Shown here: piece after piece, positions 32,491 to 44,284 of the stretch
Layout: every line of letters starts with the position of its first letter
How positions within the stretch are numbered: the stretch's first letter is position 1
NCBI GenBank assembly: GCA_029817715.1
Contig: JARUPY010000252.1
Coordinates: 2,108,001 to 2,172,000 of the forward strand
Source of the DNA: Melastoma dodecandrum
Lineage: Eukaryota > Streptophyta > Magnoliopsida > Myrtales > Melastomataceae
Length of the DNA stretch: 64,000 bases
Reading direction: 5' to 3'
Translations under genes and position numbers: made by a program
The notes under the pieces: generated by a model
The model's input: the letters and a program-made list of their open reading frames with translations, nothing else
The model's database searches: none
What the model was told of the DNA's origin: nothing

Positions 32491-34700
32491 ATGAAGGTGA
32501 TGGAAAGTTACAAGAAGAGAAGGTTGACCATGTTAATCGATTCCGGAAGCACACACAATTTCCTAGATTTAGATGTGGCTAAACAAATTGATTGCAAGGT
32601 GCGTTCCATTCCGGGAAGGGGCGTGATGGTGGCTAATGTTCAAAGTATATCATGTGTATCGATGGTTAAGGAGTTTAATTGGAGGATGCAAGGAGAGTAA
32701 TATGAAGCCGATGTGTTGTTATTGTCGTTAAAAGGATGTGAAATGATACTTAGAATGGAATGGTTAAGTTCATTAGGGGTAGTACCGTGGGATTTCTCCA
32801 GCTTAATTATGAAGTACAAATGGAAAGGCAAGGAGGTACAATTGGTGGCGGGTGAATGAGAGTTTGCGAAGGTAACAACATGAATCTTTTCTCTTGACGG
32901 TGAAGAGATGAGACTGTTGGTAATTCCTAAGATTAAGTAGGTAAAGGTGATGGATGAAGCAACTATAATTCCAGCGGAAATTCAGAAGGTCTTATCTCGA
33001 TTTCTTGAAGCGTTTGCCGAACCTAAGGAGCTGCCACCTCGAAGGAGACATGATCACATCATTCCGCTAGAAGGAGTACAAGGGTCGAGCTTGAGGCCAT
33101 ATAGGTACTCAAGTGCGCAGAAAGACGTTATAAAAACATTAATGCATGAGATGTTGCAGTCGGGAGTGATTAGGCCAAGTACCAGCCCATTTGCCTACCG
33201 GTTGTGTTAGTTAAGAAGAAGGATAGCTCATGGAGGCTTTGCATAGACTATCGAGAGTGTAATAAGAAAATAATTAAGGACAAATTCCCTATTCCTCTTT
33301 TCAAGGAGCTTTTGGATGAATTGAATGGTGGAGTTAGTTCTCCAAACTTGATCTCAGGTCGGGATATCATCAAATCAGCGTAAAGGACGGTGATATTCAG
33401 AAGACTGCTTTAAAGACACATGAAGGGCATTACGAATTTTTTTTAATGCCTTTTGGTCTAACTAATGCGCCATCCACCTTCTAGAGTTTGATGAATGAGG
33501 TTTTTTTTCAGGCATTTTCTTAGGAAATTTGTGTTGGTTTTCTTCGATGACATCCTGGTATATAGTCCTATATTGGCAGTTCATGTTGGACATTTAACGA
33601 AGGTACTTTAGTTATTACAAAAAAACTGCTTATTTGCCAAGCTTCTTTAGCGATGAGGCAGGTGGAATACTTGGGGCATTTCATTTCGGAGAAAGGGGTG
33701 TCAATTGATCTTCAGAAGTTTGAGGCAGTGCAGGCATGGCCACGACTGACAACATCAAGCAACTTAGGGGTTTCCTTGGTCTGACATGATACTATAGAAG
33801 GTTTGTACGTGGCTATGGTACAATTAGTAAACCGCTTACTCAGGTTTTGAAGAAAGATGCTTTTGTGTGGACTCCTAATGCTCATACTGCTTTTGTGGCT
33901 TTAAAAGAAGCAATGGTTACTACACCTACCTTAGCATTGCCAAATTTCAACCAAGATTTTGTTGTAGAAACAGATGCTAGCCAATTGGGTATTGGAGCAG
34001 TGTTAATACAGGCAGGCCATCCTATCGCTTTCATAAGCAAGGCTTTAGCTCCAAAGCATATGTGACTTTCTGTTTATGAGAAGGAGTTGCTTTCAGTCGT
34101 GTACGCAGTAGAAAAGTGGACGCACTATCTTATGGGACGACACTTTGTGATTAAAACAGATCATCGAAGTTTAAAATTTCTTTTGGAGCAGAAACTACAT
34201 AATGAGATGCAGTTTAAATGGCTGACCAAACTACTGGGTTGTGACTATGATATAAGCTATAAGAAATGGAAGGAGAACGTGGTGGCTGATGCACTGTCTA
34301 GAGTTACTGCGTCCAAAGTCATGGCTATTCTTTTGGACTTGCAACAAGGGACGTTGATGGATGCGATTAAAGCTAGTTGGTAGCATGACAAATATCTATT
34401 GGTCGTTTTGCAACAGTTCCATGAAGGGCAGCCTTTTAAGTCTGAACTCAAACAAGGTTTACTTAAGAAGAAGGGAAAGCTAATAGTAGGACATAATGAT
34501 GAACTTCGGAGACAGATTATGACTACATTCTATGCTTCTGCAGCAGGAGGATATTCGGGTGTTCGTGCAACGACTAAACGGATCTCGAGTTTCTGTTATT
34601 GGAAGGGGTTAGAAAAGGACGTGAGGATGTTTATCAAGGGCCGTGAAGTATGTCAGAAATGTAAATTTGATAAGGCTGCCTCTCCAGGGTTACTATCGGA
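32491..34700 (+). pseudogene. Retrotransposon pol: protease, reverse transcriptase, RNase H, integrase start
   Basis: Protease is marked by MLIDSGSTHNFLD (D-S-G active site). Reverse transcriptase begins near 32947 (EFPP-like linker, LEGVQGSSLRPYRYS) and continues through [34 protein letters not shown] and the FFDDILVYS catalytic motif, but across at least two frameshifts and several stops. RNase H, frames 33847-34065 and 34087-34383, has VVETDASQLGIGAVL and KTDHRSLKFLLEQK. The integrase zinc-binding region (34540-34690) keeps GGYSGVRATTKRI and CQKCK, while the residue expected to be the first Cys before VCQKC appears as Arg. The integrase catalytic core is missing. Confidence 0.85.
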
Positions 34701-35224
34701 CCTTCTCGATCAAGGCAGCTCCCTCACATCGCAGGTCTGTCATTCTGAACTACTACTTAGCATACCGAATGAACTCCTCCTTGGCCGGATACCTCTAAAC
34801 CAGAGCTTCTGTGTATGCATAAGTAAGCGACTTCTTTCTCCCCTTATTGTCCGGACCCCCTTTGTAGCTCGACCGATAGCTGTGCCATGCCTGGCCGAGT
34901 TCTCGGCCTTTTCTGCGAGCTGGGACGAATAAGTTGCATTCTTTTTCTCCCAGCAGATCAAGTCGGTAAGAATTGGAAGGACCAGAGAGAGAGACAGACT
35001 CTTAAGACAGACCAAAGGCCAAACCAACGAACGTCCGCTCTCTGGTCGTTTGGACAGCCGTTGACCGCCGACAAAACACCTAAACCCAGTGGAAACGCAA
35101 CTCCCGAGGCAAACGTAGAAAAGGCCCATCACCCCGAGTTGAAATCAAGAAACAATTTTTACTTCAACGCCACACAAACCAACCCCTTTGCTTCCCCTCC
35201 TCCCGTCGGCGACCGCCGCCTCCG

Positions 35225-38200
35225 ATGTTCTTCCCCGTCCCCGTCCGCTTGCTTCTCCTCCTCGCTCTGTCACTCCCGTCATCCCTCGGCGGCACCCTCT
35301 CCGCCGACCGATCCAAATCCAATAACCGACATCTCATCCTCCCACTGTCTTCTTCTCCTTCCGGGGATTACTTGATCGATGATGATCGGCGGCGGCGGCT
35401 ACTTGGTAGTACCTCCTCCGCCCGCATGCGGCTGTACGATGACCTCCTGGCTGATGGGTCAGCTCCTGTCCCTACTCATTCCGCTGTTTTGCAGTTGTGG
35501 GTGACATTGATTTTTCTTTTTCAGGTACTACACGACGAGGATTGGCGTGGGGACGCCACCGCAGGAATTCTCCTTGATTGTCGACACGGGGAGTACGGTC
35601 ACATATGTTCCCTGCCGCAATTGCGAAAAGTGCGGGAAACATCAGGTGATTCGTTTATTCTGCTGTATATGTATTTTCCTTCTTGTATGCAACAGCGATC
35701 CTATTAGATGGAACTTAAATTCATCGGAGTGATATTCGGTGTAGTTTGTTTGCTGAGGGTATTCAATCACGAATGTCTCTTATTAGTGCCTAATTCAGTT
35801 ATTTGTGGCAGTAGTTTTGATATTATTATGCATGGAACTCGCTGTTTGATCTTAGTCATTAAAGGGTATTCCGAGTGATACATCCTAATTCGTGTCTCGC
35901 TACTCCCCCAGGATCCAAGGTTCAGACCTGATTTATCTAACACTTACCAACCTGTGAGATGCAATGCCGGATGTCACTGTGATGCTCAAGGAAAACAGTG
36001 CACTTATCAGAGACGTTATGCCGAGATGAGCTCCAGTTCTGGTGTGCTAGGCACGGATATTATTTCTTTCGGGAATTCAAGTGAGCTTTCACCCCAGCAT
36101 GCCATGTTTGGCTGTGAGACAGCGGAATCTGGCGATCTATACAGCCAAAGAGCAGATGGCATCATGGGATTGGGTCGGGGTCAACTAAGCATAGTAGATC
36201 AACTTGTTCAGAAGGATGCCATTGATGATTCCTTCTCGTTATGTTATGGAGGGATGGGTGTGGGTGGCGGCACAATGATTCTTGGCTGGATTCCTCCTCC
36301 TTCTGGAATGGTATTTTCCCATTCAGATCCCCGCCGGAGGTATCATGCCTTTTCCCTTGCACGGTGGTCTTCTCCGTAGTATGCCACATATATCCACTTA
36401 AGCATCTCACACATTTACTGTAGTGTTCTGGTATCTGCAGTCCATACTACAACATTGAGCTGAAGGAAATACATGTGGCCGGGGAGCCCTTGAGATTGAG
36501 AGCAAATACATTTGATGAAACGCATGGGACTGTTCTAGATAGCGGAACCACCTATGCCTACCTGCCAACTGAGGCATTCGATGCTTTCAAGAACTCTGTA
36601 AGATATTTTCCTATTGAAATACACTCACTAGTCAAATAACCGGATCTTAATCTGAATACTGCTTGTGCTATTGTCACATGTCACACAGATTATAAGAAAT
36701 GTTGGTTCGCTGAAACGGATTTCGGGACCTGATCCTAAATTCCCGGATATCTGTTTCTCTGGCGCTGGATGGTACTGAAGGATGCACCAGCTGAATTGTT
36801 TTGTCGGGTTCTCTTTTGTCTAGTGGATTGACTGATACAATGATTGATGTGTTCGTAGGGTCTTATCAAGATTGCATGAAACATTTCCCGCTGTTGACAT
36901 GGTATTTTCCAATGGACAGAAGTTTTCGCTTTCTCCCGAGAACTACTTGTTCAGGGTATGATGATTAATTGCAAATTATTGCGGTACATCTAGATTCCAC
37001 TAAAAATTTACTCTGGTCCAGTAAGCTCTATTTTCTTATCCCAATTATGCAGCATACAAAGGTCCCTGGTGCGTATTGTTTGGGAATATTCCAGAATGAA
37101 AATGATGGGACTACTTTGCTCGGAGGTATAGTGAAATTCTGTTGATCTTTGTGTACTCGTAATTTTCTAGTGCATTGTCAGTGCTGCTAAGCAAGCATTG
37201 TGGGTTATTTTTGGATGAAAATCAATGTCATTTACGCTTTGGTTCTTAGGTATAATTGTCCGCAATACCCTAGTCACATATGACCGTGAGAACAAGAGAA
37301 TTGGTTTTTGGAAAACTAATTGTTCTGAGTTAGGGAAGACAAAGAACGATGACAGTTCGTTCCTGCCCCCACCGAATCCTTCGCACGCGCCTCAAATTCC
37401 TCCTAGGCCTAATACTTCTACTGTTGCCCCCACTCAACCTCCGAGCACCCCTCCTGCCGATATTTTTCCAGGTAACCAGATCTTCTAGAATGCTTACTCG
37501 CCCTTTTATTGCATGACAAGTCTGGTTCTACCTTTTCTTCGGAGTTGTGATCTGAGATATGAATTGTGTTTTGGTACTCTCTGTTCTTTTAATTCCGAGA
37601 TACGTTTATCAGGATATTTCCAATAGACGAGTTTCTGAAATCGAGTATTGGATATGCAGAAATCAACTTATAGAACTATCAGAGTACCCATTTGAAAGTT
37701 CTCTAGTGGGATTTGCATTTTCCCCTTAAAGTCTCCCTTTTTTTGTTTTTGGTGATCAGGGGTAATACAAGTTGGAGTCATATCATTCGACATGTTGTTT
37801 AGTGTTGACACAAGTTATGGTTCAAAGCCTAACACCACGGAACTCGCAGAACTTATTGCCCGAGAGTTGGGAATAAATGTTATGCAGGTACTTCTCATTT
37901 ACCATATCTTAGCAGATGATATTACTGGAAGTGGAAGATATAGGCCTATCAAATTGTTTGCGTGCCTCGATTGTTTATGGTATGTTTCCTCGATGCCTAT
38001 GTCTTGATAATGAGCTTCATTTATTGTTCGGACAATGTCCTGCAGGTTCATTTGTTGAATGTCAGATCTACCGAAAACAAGACTGATATCCAATGGGCCA
38101 TATTTCCCGCTAAACCCGACAATTTCTTCAATAACAGCACCGCAGTGGTCTGTTTATCTGCAATTTTCCTTCCGCTTAACAAAACTCTACTTTGAGTCTT

Positions 38201-38620
38201 CCCCTGATAATTTCTTCAAATGCATCACGGTGTCTTCATGCAGAACATAATTTCGAGCCTCAGAGACCATCATCTTCAGCTTCCGAAGAAATTTGGAGAC
38301 TATCAGTTGGTCGAATGGAAAGTCGAATCTCCCAAAGATCGGTATGCACACTGTTTTATGGTTCTGCTTGAGTAATAACATGCTGCCCGACTCGCGGGGG
38401 TTTCTCAGTTCCGGGTAATGCTCCGGCTTCTTCTTGGGTTTGGTGCAGAACATGGTGGTGGCAACATATTCTAGTCGTTGGAGCCATTGCTGCGTCGGCA
38501 TTTTTGCTAGGGTTATCAATATTCGGGGTTTGGTATGTGTGGAGAAAGAAGAGGGAAACCTACCTCGCCTACAAGCCTGTGGAAGCTGGCTTGCCGGAAC
38601 AAGAGCTTCAACCTCTTTAG
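35225..38620 (+). CDS. Membrane-anchored aspartic protease (pepsin-like, A1 family)
   Basis: Twelve exons (35225-35457, 35525-35645, 35912-36339, 36441-36597, 36689-36771, 36859-36955, 37053-37125, 37250-37471, 37760-37887, 38046-38147, 38244-38341, 38449-38620) give 637 residues in one frame. A signal peptide (VRLLLLLALSLPSSLGG) is followed by the A1 fold. The first catalytic motif is FSLIVDTGSTVTYVPC and the second is GTVLDSGTTYAYLP. Cys-rich CRNCEKCGKHQ and CNAGCHCDAQGKQC blocks typical of plant atypical aspartic proteases follow the first motif. After the catalytic domain come a Pro-rich linker, a second extracellular domain and a single C-terminal transmembrane helix (HILVVGAIAASAFLLGLSIF) with a short basic cytoplasmic tail ending ELQPL. 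It likely cleaves extracellular or endomembrane substrates. No damage is seen. The upstream 500 bp contains the end of the retrotransposon. Confidence 0.9.
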
Positions 38621-40279
38621 TTTGTCGGAACGCATAATTAGCCCAAACGGTGATAATTTTTTTTTTTGTGAAATATTTCCTGAAAAATGGTATTGTAAGA
38701 GGGTTAGACAGTATCAAGGACAAATACTTACTAATAACAGTATTAGAGCATCATATTAACAAATGATCAAATGTAAAAGTAAGTGGTACATCTGCCGAGG
38801 GGGAATGTGTGGATATTAGGAGGCAATGATTGGGAGGAAGGGATGAGGTGGATCACTTATTACATGACCATGACAATGACATGGACATAGTAGTTTAATG
38901 ATTTTGACAGTTATAGTATATGGTGGTAGTGGATGGGGGATGGCTTAATGCCCCCACCCCCACTCCTTCTCCCCCGTGATTGAAGGAAAAGGGCAATGGT
39001 ACTCTTATTCCGACACTGTCAAATGATTGGATTGGATTGGAGGAGGAGGAGGAAGTAGTTGATGAGCAAGGGGGTTTAGGTTAACAAGAGAAATACTAGT
39101 ACTGAAACATACTCTTTGTCCAAAAGGGGGTTTAGGTTAACAAGAGAAATACTAGTACTGAAACATACCCTTTGTCCAAACCATCTAAGAACAATGCGGC
39201 TCTCGGCACCAAACTATTCACAGCAAACACAGAAGGCACAATACTTACAAATGACTAGAGGGGCTTGGGAAGAGTAATCAAGGACTAGAGGGGAACATGA
39301 ATTGGAGGATTAGTCAAAAAAACCTAACATGAAACTGCAGATCGCAATTAACTGATTTAGAAGAAATCAACATCACTCATCATGTCCCTAAAGAAAGGAA
39401 TCAACTTGCAGAGCTGGCAAAAAAAACGATGACTAGGACGAACAATTTATCACCTTTTACTAAACTTCGAATTTTGTGATAAATGTTTTACATAGAAATT
39501 TGTCATGTTTGAAACTACGGAGATCTTACCATTCCAAACTTTGTAGTTTAAATTATTTATCTAATCTAAGATCTCACTCGTCTGAACAAAAATGGGATTT
39601 AGGTTTTGGGGTCAATCAATCAATCAGGGGTGGGTGAGTTTTGTGGGGGAGGGGAGGAAGATGTTAATGTCCATCGTGATCCACGCTCCCCCAGTTCCAG
39701 CTTAGGCTGCTTAAAAAGCTTCGAGAGACTCGGCTTCCCCCCTTAACCGATGTCAAAACTCTGAGATATAAACTGGTCATCGGACACAGACGACAGTTGG
39801 GAACCGCACCAACTCACTCAGTGTCTGAAGCAGACGACCATAAACAAAAAAACCCTCCCTGATGCCACGTTATATAAATGGAAATATCTGTTTAGGTTTA
39901 CGGATAATTAATAGGAAGGTGCAAAGACGGTGAGAAGTGTTTTGGGTCCACCCAAACAAACCATTTAGGATTTAATTTTAAGTAAAGAATACAAGCGTAC
40001 GTAAAAGTTCAAAAAGAAAAAAGAAAAGGAACACAGAGAGAGAGAGAGAGAAGGGAACAAAACAAGACTGACGACGACGACGACGACAACCTAAACAAAG
40101 CAAAAGGGAAAGGAAGCTCATCACCTCCTTCTCTCGGCTTTGGCTTTGGTAGCAGACACTCCCTGTGAGAACCCAACACTTCAATCTTCCTCCTCCTTTC
40201 CCACCCACATTACCAAAAGTAAAAAGACAAAAGCCCAATTCCTTCTGTTCATCCCACCTCGAGTTCGGTTGCTTCCGTA
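38621..40279. other. Spacer before the DUF620 gene
   Basis: About 1.7 kb, no supportable gene. It holds a 56 bp tandem duplication, then GA repeats (about 40035-40050) and a GAC triplet repeat (about 40069-40087) in what is probably the DUF620 gene's 5' leader. Confidence 0.4.
39068..39179. repeat. 56-bp tandem duplication
   Basis: Two direct copies (39068-39123 and 39124-39179) differ at only about one position (ACTCTTT versus ACCCTTT). The near identity implies a recent replication slip or unequal exchange. No open frame runs through it. Confidence 0.85.
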
Positions 40280-42514
40280 ATGGAGAAGAACCAGCTGCTG
40301 CGACAACGAGGACGAGGAGGAGGCGGTGGTGGAGGGGGATGTTTTTTCTCTACCCTCAAGTCCGAGTTTGTCCGTGGACTTTCTCCTTCCAGGTCTCGTC
40401 CCTCCCGCCCAGCCTCCTCGTCCTCCTCCGGGAGGTCCAGGAGCGCTTCCCCCATGTCTCTCTTCCGCAGGCGGGGACCCACCACCCATGTGCCTGCCCC
40501 TGACATGCTGTCCGTTCCTCGGTCTGTTTCCGGGTTAGTCGACGCGTCCCTCGTCCTCTCCCCCCTCAATGAGGGCCCGGATCAGGACGGATACGTCGCC
40601 GGGGAGGAAGGCGGCCGGGACCTCAGGAGGTTGGGCAGGCGCCAGGTTTCATGCTCCAGCTCGTGCGGTGAGGTTTCCGGGAAGAACTCGGATCCGAGGC
40701 TGCTGCTCGGGGTGCTGGGAGCTCCGCTCGCCCCGGTCCACGTCAGCAGCCTCGCGGGGATCGTCCACCTGAGCATCAAGAACACCCCCATCGTATGTAC
40801 ATTTTGGGTTCATCCCTAAAATCCGTTTTTCCCAGTTCCTTGACTTTTCAATTCGAATGCAGCTTTGCTTCCTTAGATCTGGATGGAAAAAAAAATTGCT
40901 CCTTTATTGAAACCCAGTTCACACTGTCATTGCTATTGTGATGGGAGTTTTAATAACTTGCGTAGAGATTTATGATTTTACTTAAAGAAACTTTCTGTTA
41001 CCTCCTCTTAGTAATTTTATTCGGCATCATCCCGTTTTATTACCCTCTCTCCTTACTTCTACCTCAGAAATTTGGTCTGTGGAGACATGGCTTTCCATCT
41101 ACTTTTTAAGGCTTAGTTGGATGTAAAGAAAAAGGAGTTGAATTGAATGAGGACAAGCTTCTAATGGAAGGGGAGGGCCAAAGTTGCCTGCTGCTGTGAT
41201 GTCCTGCATTTTAGTCCCAAGAATAGTAGGTTCTGTCTGGTTGTGTTTTTCTTCTAAGCCAAGAATGGGAACTGCTGCTGTAGTTGCTGTTTGTTGCTTC
41301 GTTTTTGGTAGGCATGCATGTGTTGTGTTTGCTGGGTCCACATCATCACATTCATATCCTGGGAGAGTTTCTTCAAAACTAGGAATTGATTAAGATGTTA
41401 CCCTTTTTCTGGGTATGGAGTTATATGTTGATGTTTAGGAGTGGTTTTGAATTTCTTTTAATTGCGGTTGTAGGAGTCTTCGTCTGCTCAGTATATACTG
41501 CAGCAGTATACGGCCGCGTCCGGAGGGTATAAACTGCAGAGTTCCATCCATAATGCATATGCCATGGGGAAGGTGAGGATGGTGGCCTCGGAATTTGAGA
41601 CTGCCAACAAGCTCGTTAGGAATAAGAACGCCTCCAAGTCCGCCGAGTCGGGCAGTTTTGTTCTCTGGCAGATGAGTCCTGATATGTGGTATGTGGAACT
41701 GGCACTTGGCGGTAGTAAGGTTCATGCTGGTTGCAACGGTAAGGTCGTGTGGAGGCACACTCCTTGGCTCGGAGCACATGCTGCGAAGGGACCAGTAAGG
41801 CCGTTGCGTCGCGCTCTTCAGGCAAGAGCCGCTACACAAACTCGTGTTCAAAGTGAGTGCAATGGTGCATTGCCGGTAATCGTGTGGCGGTTAATATAGG
41901 TCTTTGGGTTCTTGCAGGGCCTTGACCCGAGGACGACGGCTAGCATGTTCTCGAACGCGAAGTGCATCGGCGAGAAGAACATAAATGGCGAGGATTGTTT
42001 CATTCTCAAGCTCTGTGCTGATCCTGAGACCCTGAAGGCTCGAAGCGAAGGTCCGGCAGAGATCATAAGGCATGTCTTGTTCGGATACTTCAGTCAGAAG
42101 ACAGGGCTTCTCGTCCACCTAGAGGACTCTCACCTGACGCGGATACAGAATACTGGAGGGGACGCAGTGTACTGGGAGACCACAATCAATTCATTCCTCG
42201 AGGATTACAGACCGGTCGAGGGAATCGTGATCGCCCATTCTGGGCGATCAGTGGTTACCCTCTTTAGGTTCGGGGAGACCGCGATGAGCCACAGCAAGAC
42301 CAGGATGGAAGAGGCATGGACCATCGAGGAAGTGGCTTTCAATGTTCCAGGCCTTTCCATTGATTGCTTCATCCCGCCCGCCGAAATCCGGTTATCCTCA
42401 GTCACCGAAGCATGCGAGTTCCAACATGGTCAGAGGGTGCGGAATGTCGGACCTACCGGCCATCGTGCCAAGGTTGCATCATTTGACAGGTCCCACGGTG
42501 GCGGCATCATCTAG
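40280..42514 (+). CDS. DUF620 family protein, unknown function
   Basis: Three exons (40280-40792, 41474-41821, 41918-42514) give 485 residues. The N-terminal 100 residues are Gly, Ser, Arg-rich (MEKNQLLRQRGRGGGGGG). The DUF620 domain follows, with SSAQYILQQYTAASGGYKLQ, MGKVRMVASEFETANK, MSPDMWYVELALGGSKVHAG, WRHTPWLGAHAAKGPVRPLRR, DPRTTASMFSNAKCIGEK and EDYRPVEGIVIAHSGRS. The family is plant-specific and has no established biochemical activity that I know of. The second intron begins GC at 41822-41823 and ends AG at 41916-41917. Using a GT donor further upstream would delete the conserved VRPLRRALQ block, so GC-AG is preferred. A (GGA)n-rich codon run encodes the N-terminal Gly tract. No damage is visible. 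Confidence 0.88.
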
Positions 42515-43223
42515 TAATACCTGTGTCATTGACTCGCAGATCAGGGTAACCAGTAAAGGGAGAGCATCGGGCGGGAGTTTTGCTCCTAATTGTAAATACA
42601 GTGCGATCGCTCGTAGCTTTCGAGGTCGGGATCCTCCGCGGCCTTGGTAGCGTCATGTGAGGTGAGTGTTGTTAATTATTGTAGAAGGTTTCTGAATAAC
42701 GAAGAAGAAGAGAGAGAGTGGACATTGTAGGGGTTTGTTATCTGTATCCTGGGAACACATGTTAGTTCTGCTTTGTCTGAAACAGGTGAAATTCTTCCTG
42801 TCTGAATTCGATGAGACATTGAATGCTTCTACAATGAGAGGAAGGAAAGCAAACTATGTTCAATCACCCCAATTCGAATTCTCCAGTGATATCATCCGAA
42901 ATCTGGTGTTCATGTCATGAAAATTTACGGCTATTCATGGGCCATGAGGCCCATAGATAAAAACATGTGCATAAGCCCAGGCCCATTTACAAGGGAAAGC
43001 AACTAGTTGTTTGAGTTGAGGGGATCAAAATTCTGTCCCATTTTACATGTGAATCATATCAAGTTTAGGTAAAACAAAAGAGCATACAGATTCTGTGTTG
43101 CTTCTGGGTTACCTTTTCTGAGCCTACAACTAACTACACATTATATTATTTGTATGAACTATGAACATGACACCCCCCGAGTTCGAAGTCAAGCTTCCAC
43201 TTTGATCAGCGCGAACTTCCGGC
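42515..43223. other. 3' region of DUF620 gene and pseudogene flank
   Basis: About 700 bp, probably the DUF620 3' untranslated region and spacer. Contains GGCCATGAGGCCCATAG around 42945. No coding potential seen. Confidence 0.4.
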
Positions 43224-43859
43224 CTAGCCGGGTCGGGGAAGGTAGGCTATGAATAGTAAGTATGCCGCGACCGCGGCCCACACCAAGACAATGTAGAGGA
43301 ACCCGGATACGATTATATCCGCGAGCAGATACCCGTTGATCAGGATCGGGATTTTGGCCATGTGACTCTGTGAGTCGAAACCCAAGAAAGAGCAAATGGT
43401 CCCTGGACACCATCGTGAGAAGAGGCATCTGTGTGCACTGCAGAACATTGAGCCATCCATTCAATATGTCAAGGGAAGCCTCGGAGGCGTTGAAAGCCAC
43501 GGAGACAATCATGGTGGGGACAATGGCGGAGGCCCCTTGAGATGGTTGCCCTCAGCCATCTCTTCAGGTGCAAGTTAAGTTTACACCTCCCATGATGAAC
43601 TGCCCGGCGTATGTCCCAGGATCGGGAACAGCCCTCCCCCGTAATTCTCGTGAAGATAATGCCCAGCGTTTCTCAGCCCGATTGTCTTGGCTTCCTTGTT
43701 ACCGTAAAAGCCATTGGCGAAAACAGATCTGACGCACGGCATATTCGTCGAGGAGGAAAAGAAATACGAGCAGGCGCGCAACAACGTTGTTGGGTGATGA
43801 GATCTGATCCGATGTCCTCGCATGGCCACCGCCATCCACTGCAATAATATCGCATCCAT
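43224..43859 (-). pseudogene. NRAMP-type metal transporter pseudogene fragment
   Basis: Reading leftwards from 43859, one frame gives VFANGFYGNKEAKTIGLRN, then AGHYLHENYGGGLFPIL, matching the middle of plant NRAMP divalent-metal transporters. The expected linker of about 17 residues is missing. The next similarity, in another frame, is TYAGQFIMGG, the highly conserved NRAMP motif. A further frame resumes with PTMIVSVAFNASEASLDILN and WLNVLQ. Another shift then gives KIPILINGYLLADIIVSGF and a last transmembrane-like stretch before a stop near 43224. At least three frameshifts and one deletion are needed to follow it, and the N-terminal two-thirds of the transporter, including the DPGN metal-binding motif, are absent. 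It cannot make a transporter. Confidence 0.8.
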
Positions 43860-44198
43860 CTTTCTCAGGCAAACATTTTTGGGGTCATTTTCTTGTTAGT
43901 AGTGTGGACTTGACTTCTTTTGGAAACAAACCCAAACTATATGGTGGTGACGAGATTATTAAGCAAGCAGATGTCGGCTCGAAGGAGTCTTCTCTGCCCA
44001 TAAACTGCACGGAGAATGATTCGGCTCCACACGAAAGGAGATCTTACAAGGCAAGGACGGGGGCGATGTAATAGAATTTGAGTGCCTTAAAAGTCATGAA
44101 AGCGCTCTTTTTAAGTCAAACCTTTTTCATTTCCTTTTTGCCGTACGATCGACGGTCATAAATCATCCGCTGCCCCATCACCGTCAAAAAGGCTTGCG

Positions 44199-44206
44199 TA
44201 TATAAT
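44199..44206 (+). promoter_or_regulatory. TATA box of the WPP gene
   Basis: TATATAAT at 44199-44206 is 80 bp upstream of the start codon at 44285, with a short C/T-rich leader between. Spacing suits a TATA-driven intronless gene. Confidence 0.5.
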
Positions 44207-44284
44207 TTCCCCCCGTGCTCCGTACCACGCCAGATCGCCTCCCTCTCCCCGTCTCCCAGTTATAACCCAACAAATCGAATCGTA

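Larger units (their letters stand above)
31318..34700 (+). mobile_element. Truncated, inactive Ty3/gypsy LTR retrotransposon
   Basis: The element reads gag, zinc knuckle, protease, reverse transcriptase, RNase H, then the N-terminal zinc region of integrase, which is the Ty3/gypsy gene order. A primer-binding site opens the internal part. The presumed 5' LTR lies to the left (about 30780-31310) and contains a TATTTATATG word near 31148, but its start is not certain. Integrase core, chromodomain and 3' LTR are absent: similarity stops at about 34690, and the aspartic protease gene begins at 35225. Numerous stops and frameshifts in pol make it non-autonomous. Confidence 0.85.

Noticed and set aside
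34740..35132. 130-residue minus-strand frame between the gypsy element and the aspartic protease
   Set aside because: No motif, and no promoter or splice support. It overlaps the deletion junction of the retrotransposon.
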